Origin: Pseudomonas sp. MYb60 | Lineage (GTDB): Bacteria; Pseudomonadota; Gammaproteobacteria; Pseudomonadales; Pseudomonadaceae | Direction of reading: 5' to 3' | DNA length: 64,000 nucleotides | Assembly (NCBI RefSeq): GCF_002979555.1 | Contig: NZ_PCOZ01000002.1 | Span: 525,478-589,477, forward strand | In this document: positions 18,964-28,434 of the stretch, piece after piece | Position numbering within the stretch: position 1 is the first letter of the stretch | Layout: each line of letters opens with the position of its first letter | Notes under the pieces: model-generated | The model's database searches: none | Told to the model about the DNA's origin: nothing | The model's input: only the letters and a program-made list of their open reading frames with translations | Translations under genes and position numbers: made by a program

Positions 18964-19752
18964 CTACACCCCTCGACGGGGCAGGACAAAACTCAGCAGA
19001 AACAGGGCGGCGGCCGTGACCACAATCGATGGCCCGGCCGGGGTGTCCTTGAACCAGGACAGCGACAGCCCTCCGCACACTGCAAGCATCCCCAGCAGGC
19101 TGGCGCCGATCGCCATCTGCTCCGGTGAGCGGGCATGGCGCTGGGCGGCTGCGGCGGGAATGATCAGCAGCGACGTGATCAACAATACGCCGACTATCTT
19201 CATCGCGACAGCAATCACCACGGCGATCAACAGCATCAAGGCCATGCGCAGCGTCGGCACCGGCAGGCCTTCGACGGTGGCCAGTTCCTCGTGCACGGTG
19301 ATCGCCAGCAGCGGGCGCCACAGGGCAATCAGCAACACCAGCACAATGGCGCTGCCGCCGAGAATCCACGCAAGGTCGGTTGGGCTGATCGCCAGCAGGT
19401 CGCCAAACAGGTACGCCATCAGGTCGATGCGCACTTCGTGCATGAAGCTCAGCACCACCAGGCCCAGGGACAGGGTACTCGGCGCGAGGATGCCCAGCAG
19501 GGTGTCCGACGCCAGCGGCTGGCGCTGTTGCAGGGTCACCAGCAGCACGGCCAGCAACAGGCAGCCCACGGTCACGGCGATGGTCGGGCTGACATCCAGC
19601 AGGAAGCCCATGGCCACCCCCAAGAGCGCCGCGTGGGACAAGGTGTCGCCAAAATAGGCCATGCGTCGCCAGACCACAAACGAGCCCAATGGGCCCGCCA
19701 CCAACGCCAAGGCCAGGCCTGCCAGCAGGGCGTAGAGCAGAAAATCAGCCAT
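18964..19752 (-). CDS. znuB: zinc ABC transporter permease ZnuB
   Basis: A 262-aa membrane permease of the high-affinity zinc importer, with about eight helices. It begins [45 protein letters not shown], where the FGD..SHAALLG stretch is the family signature, and later shows [16 protein letters not shown] chose ATG 19752; in-frame starts up to 19824 would overlap most of the end of znuC. It overlaps znuC by 8 bp. Confidence 0.94.
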   Translation of the reverse strand: MADFLLYALLAGLALALVAGPLGSFVVWRRMAYFGDTLSHAALLGVAMGFLLDVSPTIAVTVGCLLLAVLLVTLQQRQPLASDTLLGILAPSTLSLGLVVLSFMHEVRIDLMAYLFGDLLAISPTDLAWILGGSAIVLVLLIALWRPLLAITVHEELATVEGLPVPTLRMALMLLIAVVIAVAMKIVGVLLITSLLIIPAAAAQRHARSPEQMAIGASLLGMLAVCGGLSLSWFKDTPAGPSIVVTAAALFLLSFVLPRRGV

Positions 19753-20530
19753 GCTTGCAGCTATCTCCATGAACGTGGGTATGGGGTGCGGTGGGGTCAT
19801 CGACGACTTCGCCATGCAGGTCATGGGCGTGGTCGTGATGGTGGTGGTAGATCGCCAGGCTCTGGGCGTTCTTGCCGAACAGCTCGACGAAGGCCGGGTC
19901 GCCGCTGACCTGTTCCGGGTGGCCGGAGCAGCATACGTGGCGGTTGAGGCACACCACCTGGTCGGTCGTGCTCATCACCAGGTGCAGGTCGTGGGAGACC
20001 ATCAGCACGCCGCAGCCATGACGGTCGCGCAGGCGCGTGATCAGGCTGTACAGCTCGGCCTGGCCGGCGACGTCCACGCCTTGCACCGGCTCATCCAGCA
20101 CCAGCAGTTCCGGCTCGCGCAACAGGGCGCGGGCCAGCAGCACGCGCTGCATTTCACCGCCGGAGATGCTTTGCACGGGGCTGTCGATCACCTGTTCGGC
20201 GCCCACTTCCCTGAGTGCGGCCTGGGCGCGGTCGCGGTCGACACCGGGGACCAGGCGCAAAAAACGCAGCACGGACAAGGGCAGGGTCGGGTCGACGTGC
20301 AGCTTCTGCGGCATGTAGCCGACGCGCAGCCTGGGCTTGCGCCACACGCTGCCGCTGTCGGGCTTGAGCAGGCCGAGCACGGCGCGTACCAGGGTGGTCT
20401 TGCCGGCGCCGTTGGGGCCGATCAGGGTAACGATCTGCCCCGGTTCGACGCTCAGTGCGATGTTATCCAGCACCGCTTGCCCGGCGAACGTGACGCCCAC
20501 TTGCTCCAGGCGAATCAACGCATTGCTCAT
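19745..20530 (-). CDS. znuC: zinc ABC transporter ATP-binding protein ZnuC
   Basis: A 261-aa ATPase that drives zinc import. Walker A is GPNGAGKTT near residue 38, the signature is ISGGEMQR, and Walker B is [12 protein letters not shown]. The C-terminal 35 residues are strikingly His-rich ([25 protein letters not shown]) and could buffer or sense zinc on the cytoplasmic side. The start at ATG 20530 shares its last base with the zur stop (TGATG-type overlap), so zur, znuC and znuB are cotranslated. Confidence 0.94.
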   Translation of the reverse strand: MSNALIRLEQVGVTFAGQAVLDNIALSVEPGQIVTLIGPNGAGKTTLVRAVLGLLKPDSGSVWRKPRLRVGYMPQKLHVDPTLPLSVLRFLRLVPGVDRDRAQAALREVGAEQVIDSPVQSISGGEMQRVLLARALLREPELLVLDEPVQGVDVAGQAELYSLITRLRDRHGCGVLMVSHDLHLVMSTTDQVVCLNRHVCCSGHPEQVSGDPAFVELFGKNAQSLAIYHHHHDHAHDLHGEVVDDPTAPHTHVHGDSCKHG

Positions 20531-21012
20531 CAAGCCCCCTGGCAACCCGAGCACAGGCCGACCACTTCGACCGTTTGCCCTTCGACCCGGAAACCGACGT
20601 CGGCAGAACTCTTGATAATGGCGTCGCTGATGCTTTTTTGTTCAAGCTCGATGGCGGCGTGGCATTCGCGGCAGATCAGGAACTGGCCTTGGTGCGCATG
20701 TTCCGGGTGGTTGCAGCCGACAAAGGCGTTGAGCGAGGCGATGCGGTGTACCAGGCCGTTTTCCAGCAGGAAATCCAGCGCGCGGTACACGGTCGGCGGT
20801 GCGGCGCGACGGCCATCCTGCTCACTGAGCACGCCGAGGATGTCGTAGGCGCCCAGCGGCTTGTGGCTCTGCCACACCAACTCCAGCACGCGGCGACGCA
20901 GGGCGGTCAGGCGCAACCCTTTCTGCGCGCAGAGGGTGTCGGCCTCCGACAGCGCGGTGTGCACGCAGTGAGAGTGGTCGTGGGGACGGCTGGCAAGCGG
21001 TGTTTTAGGCAT
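20530..21012 (-). CDS. zur: zinc uptake regulator Zur (Fur family)
   Basis: A 160-aa Fur-family repressor that with zinc bound represses znu genes. An N-terminal winged helix (about residues 28-95, [27 protein letters not shown], then [20 protein letters not shown]) precedes a dimerisation domain carrying metal ligands: [19 protein letters not shown] and the C-terminal CSGC pair that fixes structural zinc. The N-terminus has an extra DHSHCVH segment. It is first in the minus-strand operon zur-znuC-znuB and divergent from znuA. Known as np20 in P. aeruginosa. Confidence 0.94.
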   Translation of the reverse strand: MPKTPLASRPHDHSHCVHTALSEADTLCAQKGLRLTALRRRVLELVWQSHKPLGAYDILGVLSEQDGRRAAPPTVYRALDFLLENGLVHRIASLNAFVGCNHPEHAHQGQFLICRECHAAIELEQKSISDAIIKSSADVGFRVEGQTVEVVGLCSGCQGA

Positions 21013-21038
21013 GAGCGGCGACGATATTTGATAGAGAC

Positions 21039-21051
21039 GTTATTATGTTAC
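21039..21051. promoter_or_regulatory. candidate Zur operator in the zur/znuA intergenic region
   Basis: GTTATTATGTTAC lies in the 66-bp gap between divergent zur and znuA. It is AT-rich and roughly palindromic (GT-A...T-AC), resembling the GTTATA-TATAAC type of gamma-proteobacterial Zur box. One site here could control both directions. Not verified by alignment. Confidence 0.45.
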
Positions 21052-21078
21052 CCGTTCCTACGCCATTGAGTGGTCATC

Positions 21079-21999
21079 GTGCCCAGACTTTTTCCCGTTT
21101 TTGTCGTATTTGTCGCCAGTTTGTTCATGACCGGCATCGCTCAGGCCGACGTGAAGGTGCTGACCAGCATCAAGCCGTTGCAGTTGATTGCCGCTGCCGT
21201 GCAGGACGGCGTGGCCGTTCCGGAGGTGTTGTTGCCGCCGGGCGCGTCGCCGCATAACTATGCGCTGCGCCCATCCGACGTACGGCGCGTGCAGTCGGTG
21301 GACCTGTTGTATTGGATCGGTCCAGATATGGAGACTTTCCTGCCGCGCGTGCTGAAAGGTCGTACAGCCCCGACGGTCGCCGTGCAGGATCTGCCCGGCA
21401 TGAAGCTGCGCCGTTTCGCCGAAGATAGCCACTCCCACGCCGATGAAGCCGACGATCACGATCACGATCACCGCCCAGGCAGCCTGGATGCACATTTGTG
21501 GTTGTCGACGGTTAACGCCCGGGTGATCGCCGCGCGTATGGCGTCTGACCTCAGCGCCGCCGACCCGGCTAATGCCGCACGTTATCAGAGCAATGTGAAG
21601 GCCTTTACCGAGCGGCTGGATGCATTGGATGCGCGCTTGAAAGCGCGCCTGGCGACCATTGGCGATAAGCCCTACTTCGTGTTCCACGAAGCGTTCGATT
21701 ATTTCGAAGAAGCCTACGGGCTCAAGCACGCCGGGGTATTCAGCGTGGCCGCCGAAGTGCAGCCTGGCGCTCAGCATGTGGCAGCGATGCGTACACGATT
21801 GCAGGAAGTGGGCAAGACATGCGTATTCAGCGAGCCGCCGCTGCGTCCGCGGTTGGCTGAAACCCTGGTGGCAGGCTTGCCGGTAAAGCTGGCGGAATTG
21901 GATGCGTTGGGCGGTTATACCCCGGCGACCGCTCAAGGTTATGAGCAGGTGTTGGAGAAGCTTGGTAACGACCTGGCCGGGTGCCTGAACTCGTTGTAA
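21079..21999 (+). CDS. znuA: zinc ABC transporter substrate-binding protein ZnuA
   Basis: A 306-aa periplasmic zinc-binding protein. The signal peptide (about residues 1-23, ending GIAQA) leads to DVKVLTSIKPLQLIAAAVQDG. Zinc-site motifs are PPGASPHNYALRPSD (His), a His/Asp-rich flexible loop EDSHSHADEADDHDHDH typical of ZnuA, DAHLWLS, and VFHEAFDYFEEAYGL. The start is uncertain: GTG 21079 (VPRLFPVF) or GTG 21070 three codons earlier; no ATG is suitable. It is divergent from zur. Confidence 0.92.
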   Translation: MPRLFPVFVVFVASLFMTGIAQADVKVLTSIKPLQLIAAAVQDGVAVPEVLLPPGASPHNYALRPSDVRRVQSVDLLYWIGPDMETFLPRVLKGRTAPTVAVQDLPGMKLRRFAEDSHSHADEADDHDHDHRPGSLDAHLWLSTVNARVIAARMASDLSAADPANAARYQSNVKAFTERLDALDARLKARLATIGDKPYFVFHEAFDYFEEAYGLKHAGVFSVAAEVQPGAQHVAAMRTRLQEVGKTCVFSEPPLRPRLAETLVAGLPVKLAELDALGGYTPATAQGYEQVLEKLGNDLAGCLNSL

Positions 22000-22018
22000 C
22001 AGGCGGCGCCGATCGAAT

Positions 22019-22045
22019 GTGGGAGCAGGCTTGCCAGCTCCCACA
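22019..22045. repeat. REP-like palindrome between znuA and thrB
   Basis: TGTGGGAGC and GCTCCCACA form a 9-bp perfect stem around AGGCTTGCCA. It belongs to the same dispersed family as 3560-3592 and lies between two convergent genes. Confidence 0.75.
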
Positions 22046-22061
22046 ATGACCGGGTTGGGCT

Positions 22062-23015
22062 TTAGAGGGCGAACGGCAGTTGGATCGTGACCTGCTGACG
22101 TTGTGCCAGTCGATGCTCAAACTCCGCCGGGTCGTGGATCAGCACATCCTGGCCGGCAAACGACTCGGCGGCGATCAAACGCGACAGCCAGAACCGCACG
22201 CACGCCACCCGTAACATCGTCGGCCACAATTCGGCTTCCTTGGCCGTGAACGGCCGCAGGCCGGCGTAGGCGCCCAGCAGTGCGCGGGCGCGGGGCCCGT
22301 CGATGACGCCGTCGGCGTCCGAACACCAGTCATTCAGGGCGATGGCCACGTCGTACAGCATCGGGCCGGAGCAGGCGTTGTAGAAGTCGATCAGGCCTGT
22401 CAGGTGAGTGCCTTCGAACATGGCGTTGTCGCGAAACAGGTCGCCATGAAGGTTCGCGCGTGGCAGAGCCAGGATCTGTGCCTGGTGCGCCGCGATTTCA
22501 TCCAGGGCCTCCTGCAGCAAGCGCTTTGGCGCCGCTTGCAGGTGCGAAATCAGCTGTGTGCCTTCGCTGAGCATCCAATCGAGGCCGCGATCGGTCTTGC
22601 GCTCCAGTACCTTCTCGCCCTGGGTCGCCTGGTGCAGATGGCCGAGCAGCTCGCCGACCTGGGCGCAGTGCTGGGCGTTGGCGTCCTTGATGTGCTTGCC
22701 GGCCAGGCGCGGTTGCAGCAGCGCCGGCTTGCCTTTCAGTTCGCGCAGGGCGACGCCGTCGGTGGTGCGCAGCGCGTAGGGTACGGGCAGGTCGGCATCG
22801 TGGAGGACGTCGAGCAGTTCGATGAAGAACGGCATTTCGGCGACGGGGCCGCGTTCAACCAGGGTCAGGACGAATTCGCCGTGTTCCAGGCTGATGAAGA
22901 AGTTGGTGTTTTCGCTACCGGCGGCAATTCCCTGGAAATCCAACAGGCGGCCGAGCCCGTAAGGGGCGAGAAAGGTTTCCAGCTCGGGCCGAGCCAGGGG
23001 AGTAAACACAGACAT
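22062..23015 (-). CDS. thrB: homoserine kinase
   Basis: A 317-aa homoserine kinase of the aminoglycoside-phosphotransferase fold, the type used by pseudomonads for threonine synthesis. It opens MSVFTPLARPELETFLAPYGLG, has the nucleotide-binding loop GSENTNFFI, and the catalytic Brenner motif LHGDLFRDNAMF followed by GLIDFYNACSGPMLYDVAIALNDWC. I place the start at ATG 23015; a frame to 23057 adds an Ala-rich leader without support. It reads in tandem after the DUF2782 gene (57 bp), as in PA5495-PA5494. Confidence 0.93.
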   Translation of the reverse strand: MSVFTPLARPELETFLAPYGLGRLLDFQGIAAGSENTNFFISLEHGEFVLTLVERGPVAEMPFFIELLDVLHDADLPVPYALRTTDGVALRELKGKPALLQPRLAGKHIKDANAQHCAQVGELLGHLHQATQGEKVLERKTDRGLDWMLSEGTQLISHLQAAPKRLLQEALDEIAAHQAQILALPRANLHGDLFRDNAMFEGTHLTGLIDFYNACSGPMLYDVAIALNDWCSDADGVIDGPRARALLGAYAGLRPFTAKEAELWPTMLRVACVRFWLSRLIAAESFAGQDVLIHDPAEFEHRLAQRQQVTIQLPFAL

Positions 23016-23071
23016 GGTTAAAACTGCCAGTACGGGCGCCGCAGTGCACGGCGCCAATTGAAGTTAAGAAA

Positions 23072-23362
23072 TCATTTCCATTCGAAAATCTTCCATGACG
23101 GGATCAGCATATCCGGCTGGTCAGAGCGGATGAAGTTTGCATCAGTGCCGTCCGCCCGCACCAGAAAGTACGGTGGCGCGCCTTTCGGGGTGACCTTGAT
23201 TGCATACAGGAACCCGTTTTGGCGGTACTCCTGGATAGTCTTGTCGCCTTCCGTGCGAATGGTAACTTCCGGATCGCCCGAAGGGGCGGTGTCTGCCGCC
23301 ATGGCAGCCATCGGAGCGAGTGCAATCAAGCCAGTGAACAGCAGGCGATTGAATGTACGCAT
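23072..23362 (-). CDS. DUF2782 periplasmic protein
   Basis: A 96-aa protein with a signal peptide (MRTFNRLLFTGLIALAPMAAMA) and a small domain (about residues 25-96: EVTIRTEGDKTIQEYRQNGFLYAIKVTPKGAPPYFLVRADG) that fits DUF2782. No catalytic residues are evident. It is divergent from polA with 74 bp between starts and is followed by thrB on the same strand, the arrangement of PA5494. Function unknown. Confidence 0.88.
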   Translation of the reverse strand: MRTFNRLLFTGLIALAPMAAMAADTAPSGDPEVTIRTEGDKTIQEYRQNGFLYAIKVTPKGAPPYFLVRADGTDANFIRSDQPDMLIPSWKIFEWK

Positions 23363-23436
23363 GATAACCTTGTCCCTTTGTCGTCATTGGTCCGGCTATT
23401 CTAGCGCCTGACCCGCCGAAAAGGTTGATCCTGCTC

Positions 23437-26214
23437 ATGAGCCAAGCCCCCCTCGTCCTGGTGGACGGTTCTTCATATCTGTACCGCGCCTTCCACGCGC
23501 TGCCACCGCTGACCACCTCCAAAGGCCTGCCGACCGGTGCGGTCAAGGGCGTGTTGAACATGCTCAAGAGCCTGCGCAGGCAGTACCCGGACAGCCCGTT
23601 CGCGGTCGTGTTCGACGCTAAGGGTGGGACCTTTCGCGATGACATGTACGCCGAATACAAGGCCAATCGTCCGAGCATGCCCGATGACATGCGCGTGCAG
23701 ATCGAGCCGCTGCACCAGAGCGTCATGGCCCTGGGCTTCCCGTTGCTGTGCGTCGAAGGCGTCGAGGCCGATGACGTGATCGGCACCCTGGCCCGCAGCA
23801 GTGCGGCCGCCGACCGGCCGGTGGTGATTTCTACCGGCGATAAAGACATGGCGCAGCTGGTGGACGGGCACATTACCTTGGTCAACACCATGACCGGTAG
23901 CTCGATGGACATCGAAGGCGTAAAGGAGAAATTTGGCGTCGCTCCGGAGCAGATCATCGACTATCTGGCGTTGATGGGCGATTCGTCCGACAACATTCCG
24001 GGCGTTCCGGGCATCGGTCCCAAGACGGCTTCCGGCTTGCTGGTGGGCGTGAACGGCGGCCTCAAGGAGCTTTACGAGCAACTCGACATCGTGCCGACCT
24101 TGCCGATCCGTGGGGCGAAAACCCTGCCGGCCAAGTTGGAAGAACACCGTGAAATGGCGTTCCTTTCCTACCAATTGGCGACGATCAAGGTCGATGTGCC
24201 GCTGGACGTAGGCCTGGATGATCTGCATCTGGCCGAGCCGGATCGCGAAAAACTGATGGAGTTGTACGCGCTGCTGGAGTTCAAGAGCTGGATCGACGAG
24301 ATCCAGCGCGACGTCAAACGCGTCGAGCTCAAGGCAGCGCCGGCGGTTGAAGCCGTTGTCGAAGCCGTCGAGCCTGTGGAAGCGTCCTACACCACGGTAC
24401 TGGACCAGGCCACGTTTGATACCTGGCTGAAAAAGCTCAACGACGCGAAGCTGTTCGCGTTTGACACCGAAACCACGGGTATCGACGCCCAACAGGCGCA
24501 ATTGGTTGGCATCTCCTTTGCCGTGCAGCCCCACGAGGCGGCCTACATTCCGCTGACCCACTCCTACATCGACGCGCCGCAACAGCTGGACCGCGACACG
24601 GTGCTGCTGGCACTGAAACCGTTGCTGGAAGACCCGGCCAAGCTGAAGGTCGGCCAGCATGCCAAGTTCGACATGAACATCCTGGCCAACTGTGCCATCG
24701 GTGGCGACGCGGCGAATGGAATTACCGTGCGCGGTATTGCCTTCGACACCATGCTCGAATCCTACGTGCTCAATTCCACGGCCACCCGCCATGACATGGA
24801 CAGCCTGGCCAAGAAGTACCTGGACTACGACACCGTCGCCTTCCAGGACATCGCCGGCAAGGGTGCCAAGCAGCTGACGTTCGACCAGATCGCTTTGGAG
24901 CAGGCTGGCCCTTACGCCGCGGAAGACGCCGATATCACCTTGTGTCTGCACCAGGCGCTGTTTGCACAACTGTCTGCCATCCCAAGTCTGGCGAGCGTGC
25001 TCACGGATATCGAAATCCCGCTGGTGCCGGTGTTGGCCCGTATCGAGCGCCAGGGCGCGTTGGTCGACAAGGAATTGCTGGGCATCCAGAGCATCGAGCT
25101 GGGCAACAAGATGGTCGAGCTGGAGCGCCAGGCGTTCGAGATCGCCGGTGAGGCATTCAACCTGGGCTCGCCCAAGCAGCTCGGCGCAATCCTGTATGAA
25201 AAACTGGGCTTGCCCGTTTTGAAAAAGACCGGCAAAGGCCAGGCCTCCACGGCTGAAGAAGTGCTGGCCAAGCTGGCCGAAGATGATTATCCGTTGCCCA
25301 AGGTGCTGATGCAGTACCGCAGCATGAGCAAGCTGAAAAGCACCTACACCGACCGCCTGCCAGAGCAGATCAACCCGCGTACCGGGCGGATCCACACGTC
25401 TTATCACCAGGCCGTGGCCGCGACCGGGCGTCTGTCTTCCAGTGACCCGAACCTGCAGAACATTCCGGTGCGCACGGCGGAAGGCCGACGGATTCGCCAG
25501 GCATTTGTCGCGCCAAAGGGCTACAAGCTGCTGGCGGCGGACTATTCGCAGATCGAGCTGCGGATCATGGCGCACCTGTCCAAGGACGAAGGGCTGATGA
25601 ACGCCTTCCGCGACAACCTGGATGTGCACACGGCCACGGCGGCCGAAGTGTTCAAGGTTGAGTTGGGCGAGGTCTCGTCCGACCAGCGCCGCAGCGCCAA
25701 GGCGATCAACTTCGGCCTCATCTACGGCATGGGCGCCCAGAAGCTGGGCAAAGACATCGGCGTCGATACCAAGACGGCCAAGGCGTATATCGACGTGTAT
25801 TTCGCCCGCTACCCCGGCGTGCGCGAATACATGGAGCGCACGCGCGCCCAGGCGGCAGATCAGGGTTACGTCGAGACCTTCTTCGGCCGCCGCTTGTACT
25901 TGCCGGACATCAATTCCAATAAGCCTCAGGAGCGCGCCGCCGCAGAACGTACGGCGATCAATGCGCCGATGCAGGGCACTGCTGCGGACATCATCAAGAA
26001 AGCCATGGTGCGGGTGGACAATTGGCTGACCGACTCGGGCCTGGATGCCAAGGTGATCCTGCAGGTGCACGATGAACTGGTGCTCGAGGTGCGCGAGGAC
26101 CTGGTGGCCGAAGTCAGCGAGAAGATTCGCGAGCACATGAGCGCTGCTGCGGCGCTGGATGTGCCGCTGCTGGTGGAAGTGGGCGTGGGGAATAACTGGG
26201 ACGAAGCGCACTGA
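23437..26214 (+). CDS. polA: DNA polymerase I
   Basis: A 925-aa three-domain enzyme for Okazaki-fragment processing and repair. Residues 1-290 form the 5'-3' exonuclease ([36 protein letters not shown]). Residues about 325-510 are the 3'-5' proofreading domain, whose first catalytic motif FDTETTG is intact, so proofreading should be active. Residues about 540-925 are the polymerase, with [15 protein letters not shown] (motif A), [16 protein letters not shown] (motif B) and [11 protein letters not shown] (motif C). I use ATG 23437 ([11 protein letters not shown]) rather than an in-frame ATA/ATG 4 codons upstream. The ErsA-type sRNA follows. Confidence 0.97.
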   Translation: MSQAPLVLVDGSSYLYRAFHALPPLTTSKGLPTGAVKGVLNMLKSLRRQYPDSPFAVVFDAKGGTFRDDMYAEYKANRPSMPDDMRVQIEPLHQSVMALGFPLLCVEGVEADDVIGTLARSSAAADRPVVISTGDKDMAQLVDGHITLVNTMTGSSMDIEGVKEKFGVAPEQIIDYLALMGDSSDNIPGVPGIGPKTASGLLVGVNGGLKELYEQLDIVPTLPIRGAKTLPAKLEEHREMAFLSYQLATIKVDVPLDVGLDDLHLAEPDREKLMELYALLEFKSWIDEIQRDVKRVELKAAPAVEAVVEAVEPVEASYTTVLDQATFDTWLKKLNDAKLFAFDTETTGIDAQQAQLVGISFAVQPHEAAYIPLTHSYIDAPQQLDRDTVLLALKPLLEDPAKLKVGQHAKFDMNILANCAIGGDAANGITVRGIAFDTMLESYVLNSTATRHDMDSLAKKYLDYDTVAFQDIAGKGAKQLTFDQIALEQAGPYAAEDADITLCLHQALFAQLSAIPSLASVLTDIEIPLVPVLARIERQGALVDKELLGIQSIELGNKMVELERQAFEIAGEAFNLGSPKQLGAILYEKLGLPVLKKTGKGQASTAEEVLAKLAEDDYPLPKVLMQYRSMSKLKSTYTDRLPEQINPRTGRIHTSYHQAVAATGRLSSSDPNLQNIPVRTAEGRRIRQAFVAPKGYKLLAADYSQIELRIMAHLSKDEGLMNAFRDNLDVHTATAAEVFKVELGEVSSDQRRSAKAINFGLIYGMGAQKLGKDIGVDTKTAKAYIDVYFARYPGVREYMERTRAQAADQGYVETFFGRRLYLPDINSNKPQERAAAERTAINAPMQGTAADIIKKAMVRVDNWLTDSGLDAKVILQVHDELVLEVREDLVAEVSEKIREHMSAAAALDVPLLVEVGVGNNWDEAH

Positions 26215-26306
26215 GTCCGGGGCTCTGCCATCACCTTGCGTGGTGGCAGAGTGCTTTAGTGCGGAAATCGCCGTCGGTTATTTCAAATAGTTTTTCCAAC
26301 CTGCCG

Positions 26307-26334
26307 GAACTTAACCCGTGAACTGCTACTCAGA
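26307..26334 (+). promoter_or_regulatory. AlgU (sigma-22) promoter of the ersA-type RNA
   Basis: -35 GAACTT is a perfect match to the AlgU consensus; -10 TCAGA differs by one base from TCTGA; the spacer is 17 bp. ErsA transcription in P. aeruginosa depends on this sigma factor. Confidence 0.75.
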
Positions 26335-26340
26335 GTTACT

Positions 26341-26470
26341 GAATGGGTGGTGAAGCCCTTCAATGCTCCTATGTTGTGTTAAGTGTTGGCAGATATCTGG
26401 ACCCCGCCCTAGCGGTCCAGTACTTGAACCCCGAACTTCCCCTCCCCATACGAAGTCCGGGGTTTTTTTT
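26341..26470 (+). ncRNA. ersA: ErsA-type small RNA (polA-engB intergenic, AlgU/sigma-22 promoter)
   Basis: The gap between polA and engB holds Spot 42 in enterics and ErsA in Pseudomonas. Here GAACTT (26307-26312), a 17-bp spacer and TCAGA (26330-26334) match the envelope-stress sigma factor AlgU (GAACTT/TCtgA). The predicted transcript starts about 26341 and ends at a strong intrinsic terminator: AACCCCGAACTT (26427-26438) pairs with AAGTCCGGGG (26453-26462), followed by eight T (26463-26470). The length of about 130 nt agrees with ErsA (132 nt in P. aeruginosa). The terminator loop region is C-rich (CCCCTCCCC), a natural target-pairing segment. The exact 5' end is estimated from the -10. 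Confidence 0.82.
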
Positions 26471-26483
26471 GCCTGCAGAAAAG

Positions 26484-27125
26484 TTACTCGGCGAGTTCCG
26501 CGCCCTTGTCTGCCAGTTCCATCCAGTCGGCCAGTACCGTGTAGGCCTCTTCAAGGCCCAGGCGTTTTGGCGCCGAGAACAGCTGGATAGTGATTGCGTC
26601 ACCCCAGCCCTTGCGGATTTCCGACTGCACCTTGAGCAGGGTGTTCTTGGCGGCGCCGTAGGTCAGCTTGTCAGCCTTGGTCAGCAGGATGTGCATCGGC
26701 ATGCCGCTGGCGACTGCCCAATCGAGCATCAGCAGGTCGAAGTCGGTCATTGGATGACGGATGTCCATCATCAGGATCAAGCCCTTCAAACTCTCGCGGC
26801 CACCCAGGTAAGCCTCGAGGTGACGCTGCCAGTGAAGCTTCAATGGGATAGGGACTTTTGCGTAACCGTAGCCCGGCAGGTCGACCAGACGCCGATCATC
26901 GTCTAGCTTGAAGAAATTGAGGAGTTGCGTGCGGCCCGGGGTTTTCGAGGTGCGCGCCAGGCTGGCGTGGGTCAGGGTGTTCAGCGCGCTGGATTTACCA
27001 GCGTTGGAACGACCGGCAAAGGCGACTTCAAAACCTTCGTCATCGGGGCATTGGTCAACTTTGGCGGCGCTGAGCATGAACGTGGACTGTTGGCACAGGC
27101 CGAGGATGGGATTCTTGAGTTGCAT
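26484..27125 (-). CDS. engB: ribosome biogenesis GTP-binding protein YihA/YsxC
   Basis: A 213-aa essential TRAFAC-class GTPase assisting 50S ribosomal subunit assembly. G1 is GRSNAGKSS (about residues 38-46), G3 is [12 protein letters not shown]4 is TKAD, and the switch region has [14 protein letters not shown] choose ATG 27125 ([16 protein letters not shown]), the usual family start; the frame extends to 27251 through a leader overlapping the promoter region. It is convergent with the ErsA-type sRNA and divergent from the downstream cytochromes. Confidence 0.95.
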   Translation of the reverse strand: MQLKNPILGLCQQSTFMLSAAKVDQCPDDEGFEVAFAGRSNAGKSSALNTLTHASLARTSKTPGRTQLLNFFKLDDDRRLVDLPGYGYAKVPIPLKLHWQRHLEAYLGGRESLKGLILMMDIRHPMTDFDLLMLDWAVASGMPMHILLTKADKLTYGAAKNTLLKVQSEIRKGWGDAITIQLFSAPKRLGLEEAYTVLADWMELADKGAELAE

Positions 27126-27317
27126 GAGATTTCCGATGTGGGCGGTGCCGAGAAAAGGTGCGGCAAGCGGTGTCGTTTCCGTTTCAGTAGCGCCAGTATA
27201 TAATGCCGCAGATTTTGTGTGTGCTTTGTCCCAGCGAAGGATGAGGTTCACGGGAGCGAAAGACCTTTATTGCGCATTAGAACGCAAAACGCTCTCAAAC
27301 CCTGAATTGGTCGACGT

Positions 27318-27620
27318 ATGACCAAGTGGTTGCTCGCGATCGGTCTCCTGATTCCGCTTTACGGCGCTCAGGCTACACAGGATCCGGAAGCGGTGTACAA
27401 CCGAGTTTGCGTGGCTTGCCATGCCGGCCAGCTGCCAGGTGCCCCCAAGCGGGGTGATCAGGCGGCCTGGGCGCCAAGACTGGCGCAGGGCATGGACACG
27501 CTGGTCCAACACGTGACCCAGGGTTTCAAGGCAATGCCGCCGCGTGGTTTGTGCATGGACTGCAGTACTGAGGATTACCAGGCCGTCATTCAATTGATGG
27601 TGAGTAAACCCGGTAGATAA
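27318..27620 (+). CDS. cytochrome c5-family protein
   Basis: A 100-aa periplasmic monohaem cytochrome. The signal peptide (about residues 1-19, ending YGAQA) precedes the haem site CVACH (C31, C34, H35). The distal Met is likely in AMPPRG, and C78/C81 in GLCMDC form the extra disulfide typical of the c5 group. It lies 33 bp before the cytochrome c4 gene, as PA5491 before PA5490, and probably forms an electron-carrier operon with it. Physiological partner not visible; both could feed the aa3 or cbb3 oxidases. Confidence 0.92.
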   Translation: MTKWLLAIGLLIPLYGAQATQDPEAVYNRVCVACHAGQLPGAPKRGDQAAWAPRLAQGMDTLVQHVTQGFKAMPPRGLCMDCSTEDYQAVIQLMVSKPGR

Positions 27621-27653
27621 CTCTTAAACCCTTAGCCGTAGTTGGATTAGCTG

Positions 27654-28265
27654 ATGAACAAACTGATCGTGAGTCTGCTGTTGACCCTGGGCATCACCGG
27701 TGTTGCCCATGCTGCAGGCGACGCTACAGCGGGCCAGGCGAAAGCCGCCGTATGTGGTGCTTGCCACGGACCGGATGGCAACAGCCCGGCGCCGAACTTC
27801 CCCAAGCTGGCCGGCCAGGGTGAACGTTACCTGACCAAGCAGCTGCACGACATCAAGGACGGCAAGCGCACGGTGCTGGAAATGACCGGCTTGCTGACCA
27901 ACCTCAGCGATCAGGACCTGGCGGACATCGCGGCCTATTACGCCAGCCAGAAAGGCAGTGTGGGAGCTGCCGATCCGAAGCTGGTAGCCCGGGGCGAGAA
28001 GCTGTTCCGCGGCGGTGACCTGGACAAGGGCCTGCCGGCCTGCACGGGCTGCCACTCGCCAAACGGCGCTGGCATTGCCGCCGCAGGCTTCCCGCACCTG
28101 AGCGGCCAGCACGCGCAATACATCGCCAAGCAACTGACCGATTTCCGCAAGGAAGAAGCGGGTCGCGCCAATGATGGCGACGCGATGATCATGCGCACGA
28201 TTGCGCGCAAGCTCAGTGACGAGGACATCGCCGCGGTGTCCAGTTACATTCAAGGCCTGCACTGA
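27654..28265 (+). CDS. dihaem cytochrome c4
   Basis: A 203-aa periplasmic dihaem cytochrome with two similar halves. The signal peptide ends GVAHA (about residue 20). Haem 1 is CGACHG (C34, C37, H38) and haem 2 CTGCHS (C130, C133, H134), each followed by a FPxLxGQ segment (PNFPKLAGQGERYLTKQL; GFPHLSGQHAQYIAKQL) and a distal Met region. This repeat pattern is diagnostic. It carries electrons to terminal oxidases. A strong terminator follows at 28312-28340. Confidence 0.95.
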   Translation: MNKLIVSLLLTLGITGVAHAAGDATAGQAKAAVCGACHGPDGNSPAPNFPKLAGQGERYLTKQLHDIKDGKRTVLEMTGLLTNLSDQDLADIAAYYASQKGSVGAADPKLVARGEKLFRGGDLDKGLPACTGCHSPNGAGIAAAGFPHLSGQHAQYIAKQLTDFRKEEAGRANDGDAMIMRTIARKLSDEDIAAVSSYIQGLH

Positions 28266-28311
28266 TTCGGGGCCTTGCGTTAACACTCGATTAATCCCGC
28301 GATGCAAGCAT

Positions 28312-28340
28312 AAAAAGGGTGGCCCAGGCCGCCCTTTTTT
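28312..28340 (+). terminator. rho-independent terminator after cytochrome c4
   Basis: AAAAAGGGTGGC and GCCGCCCTTTTTT form a G/C-rich stem (with one mismatch) around CCAG, ending in a run of T. Confidence 0.9.
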
Positions 28341-28434
28341 GTGGCCGGTGCCGTTACACTAACGAACTCATGCCCGCGCAGGCCTGTCACAACAAAGGTC
28401 GCGTGAGGCGACTTTATTTGTCCAGGAGTAAAGC

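Noticed and set aside
23473..26211. A 912-aa minus-strand open frame covering polA
   Set aside because: It is the antisense shadow of a GC-rich gene: third-position bias of polA removes stops from this frame. Its protein is His/Arg/Gln-rich with no domain, and polA's motifs are unambiguous.
26223..26251. A separate terminator for polA (CTCTGCCA/TGGCAGAG)
   Set aside because: The stem has a 13-base loop and no T-run; it may stabilise the polA 3' end but I would not call it a terminator.
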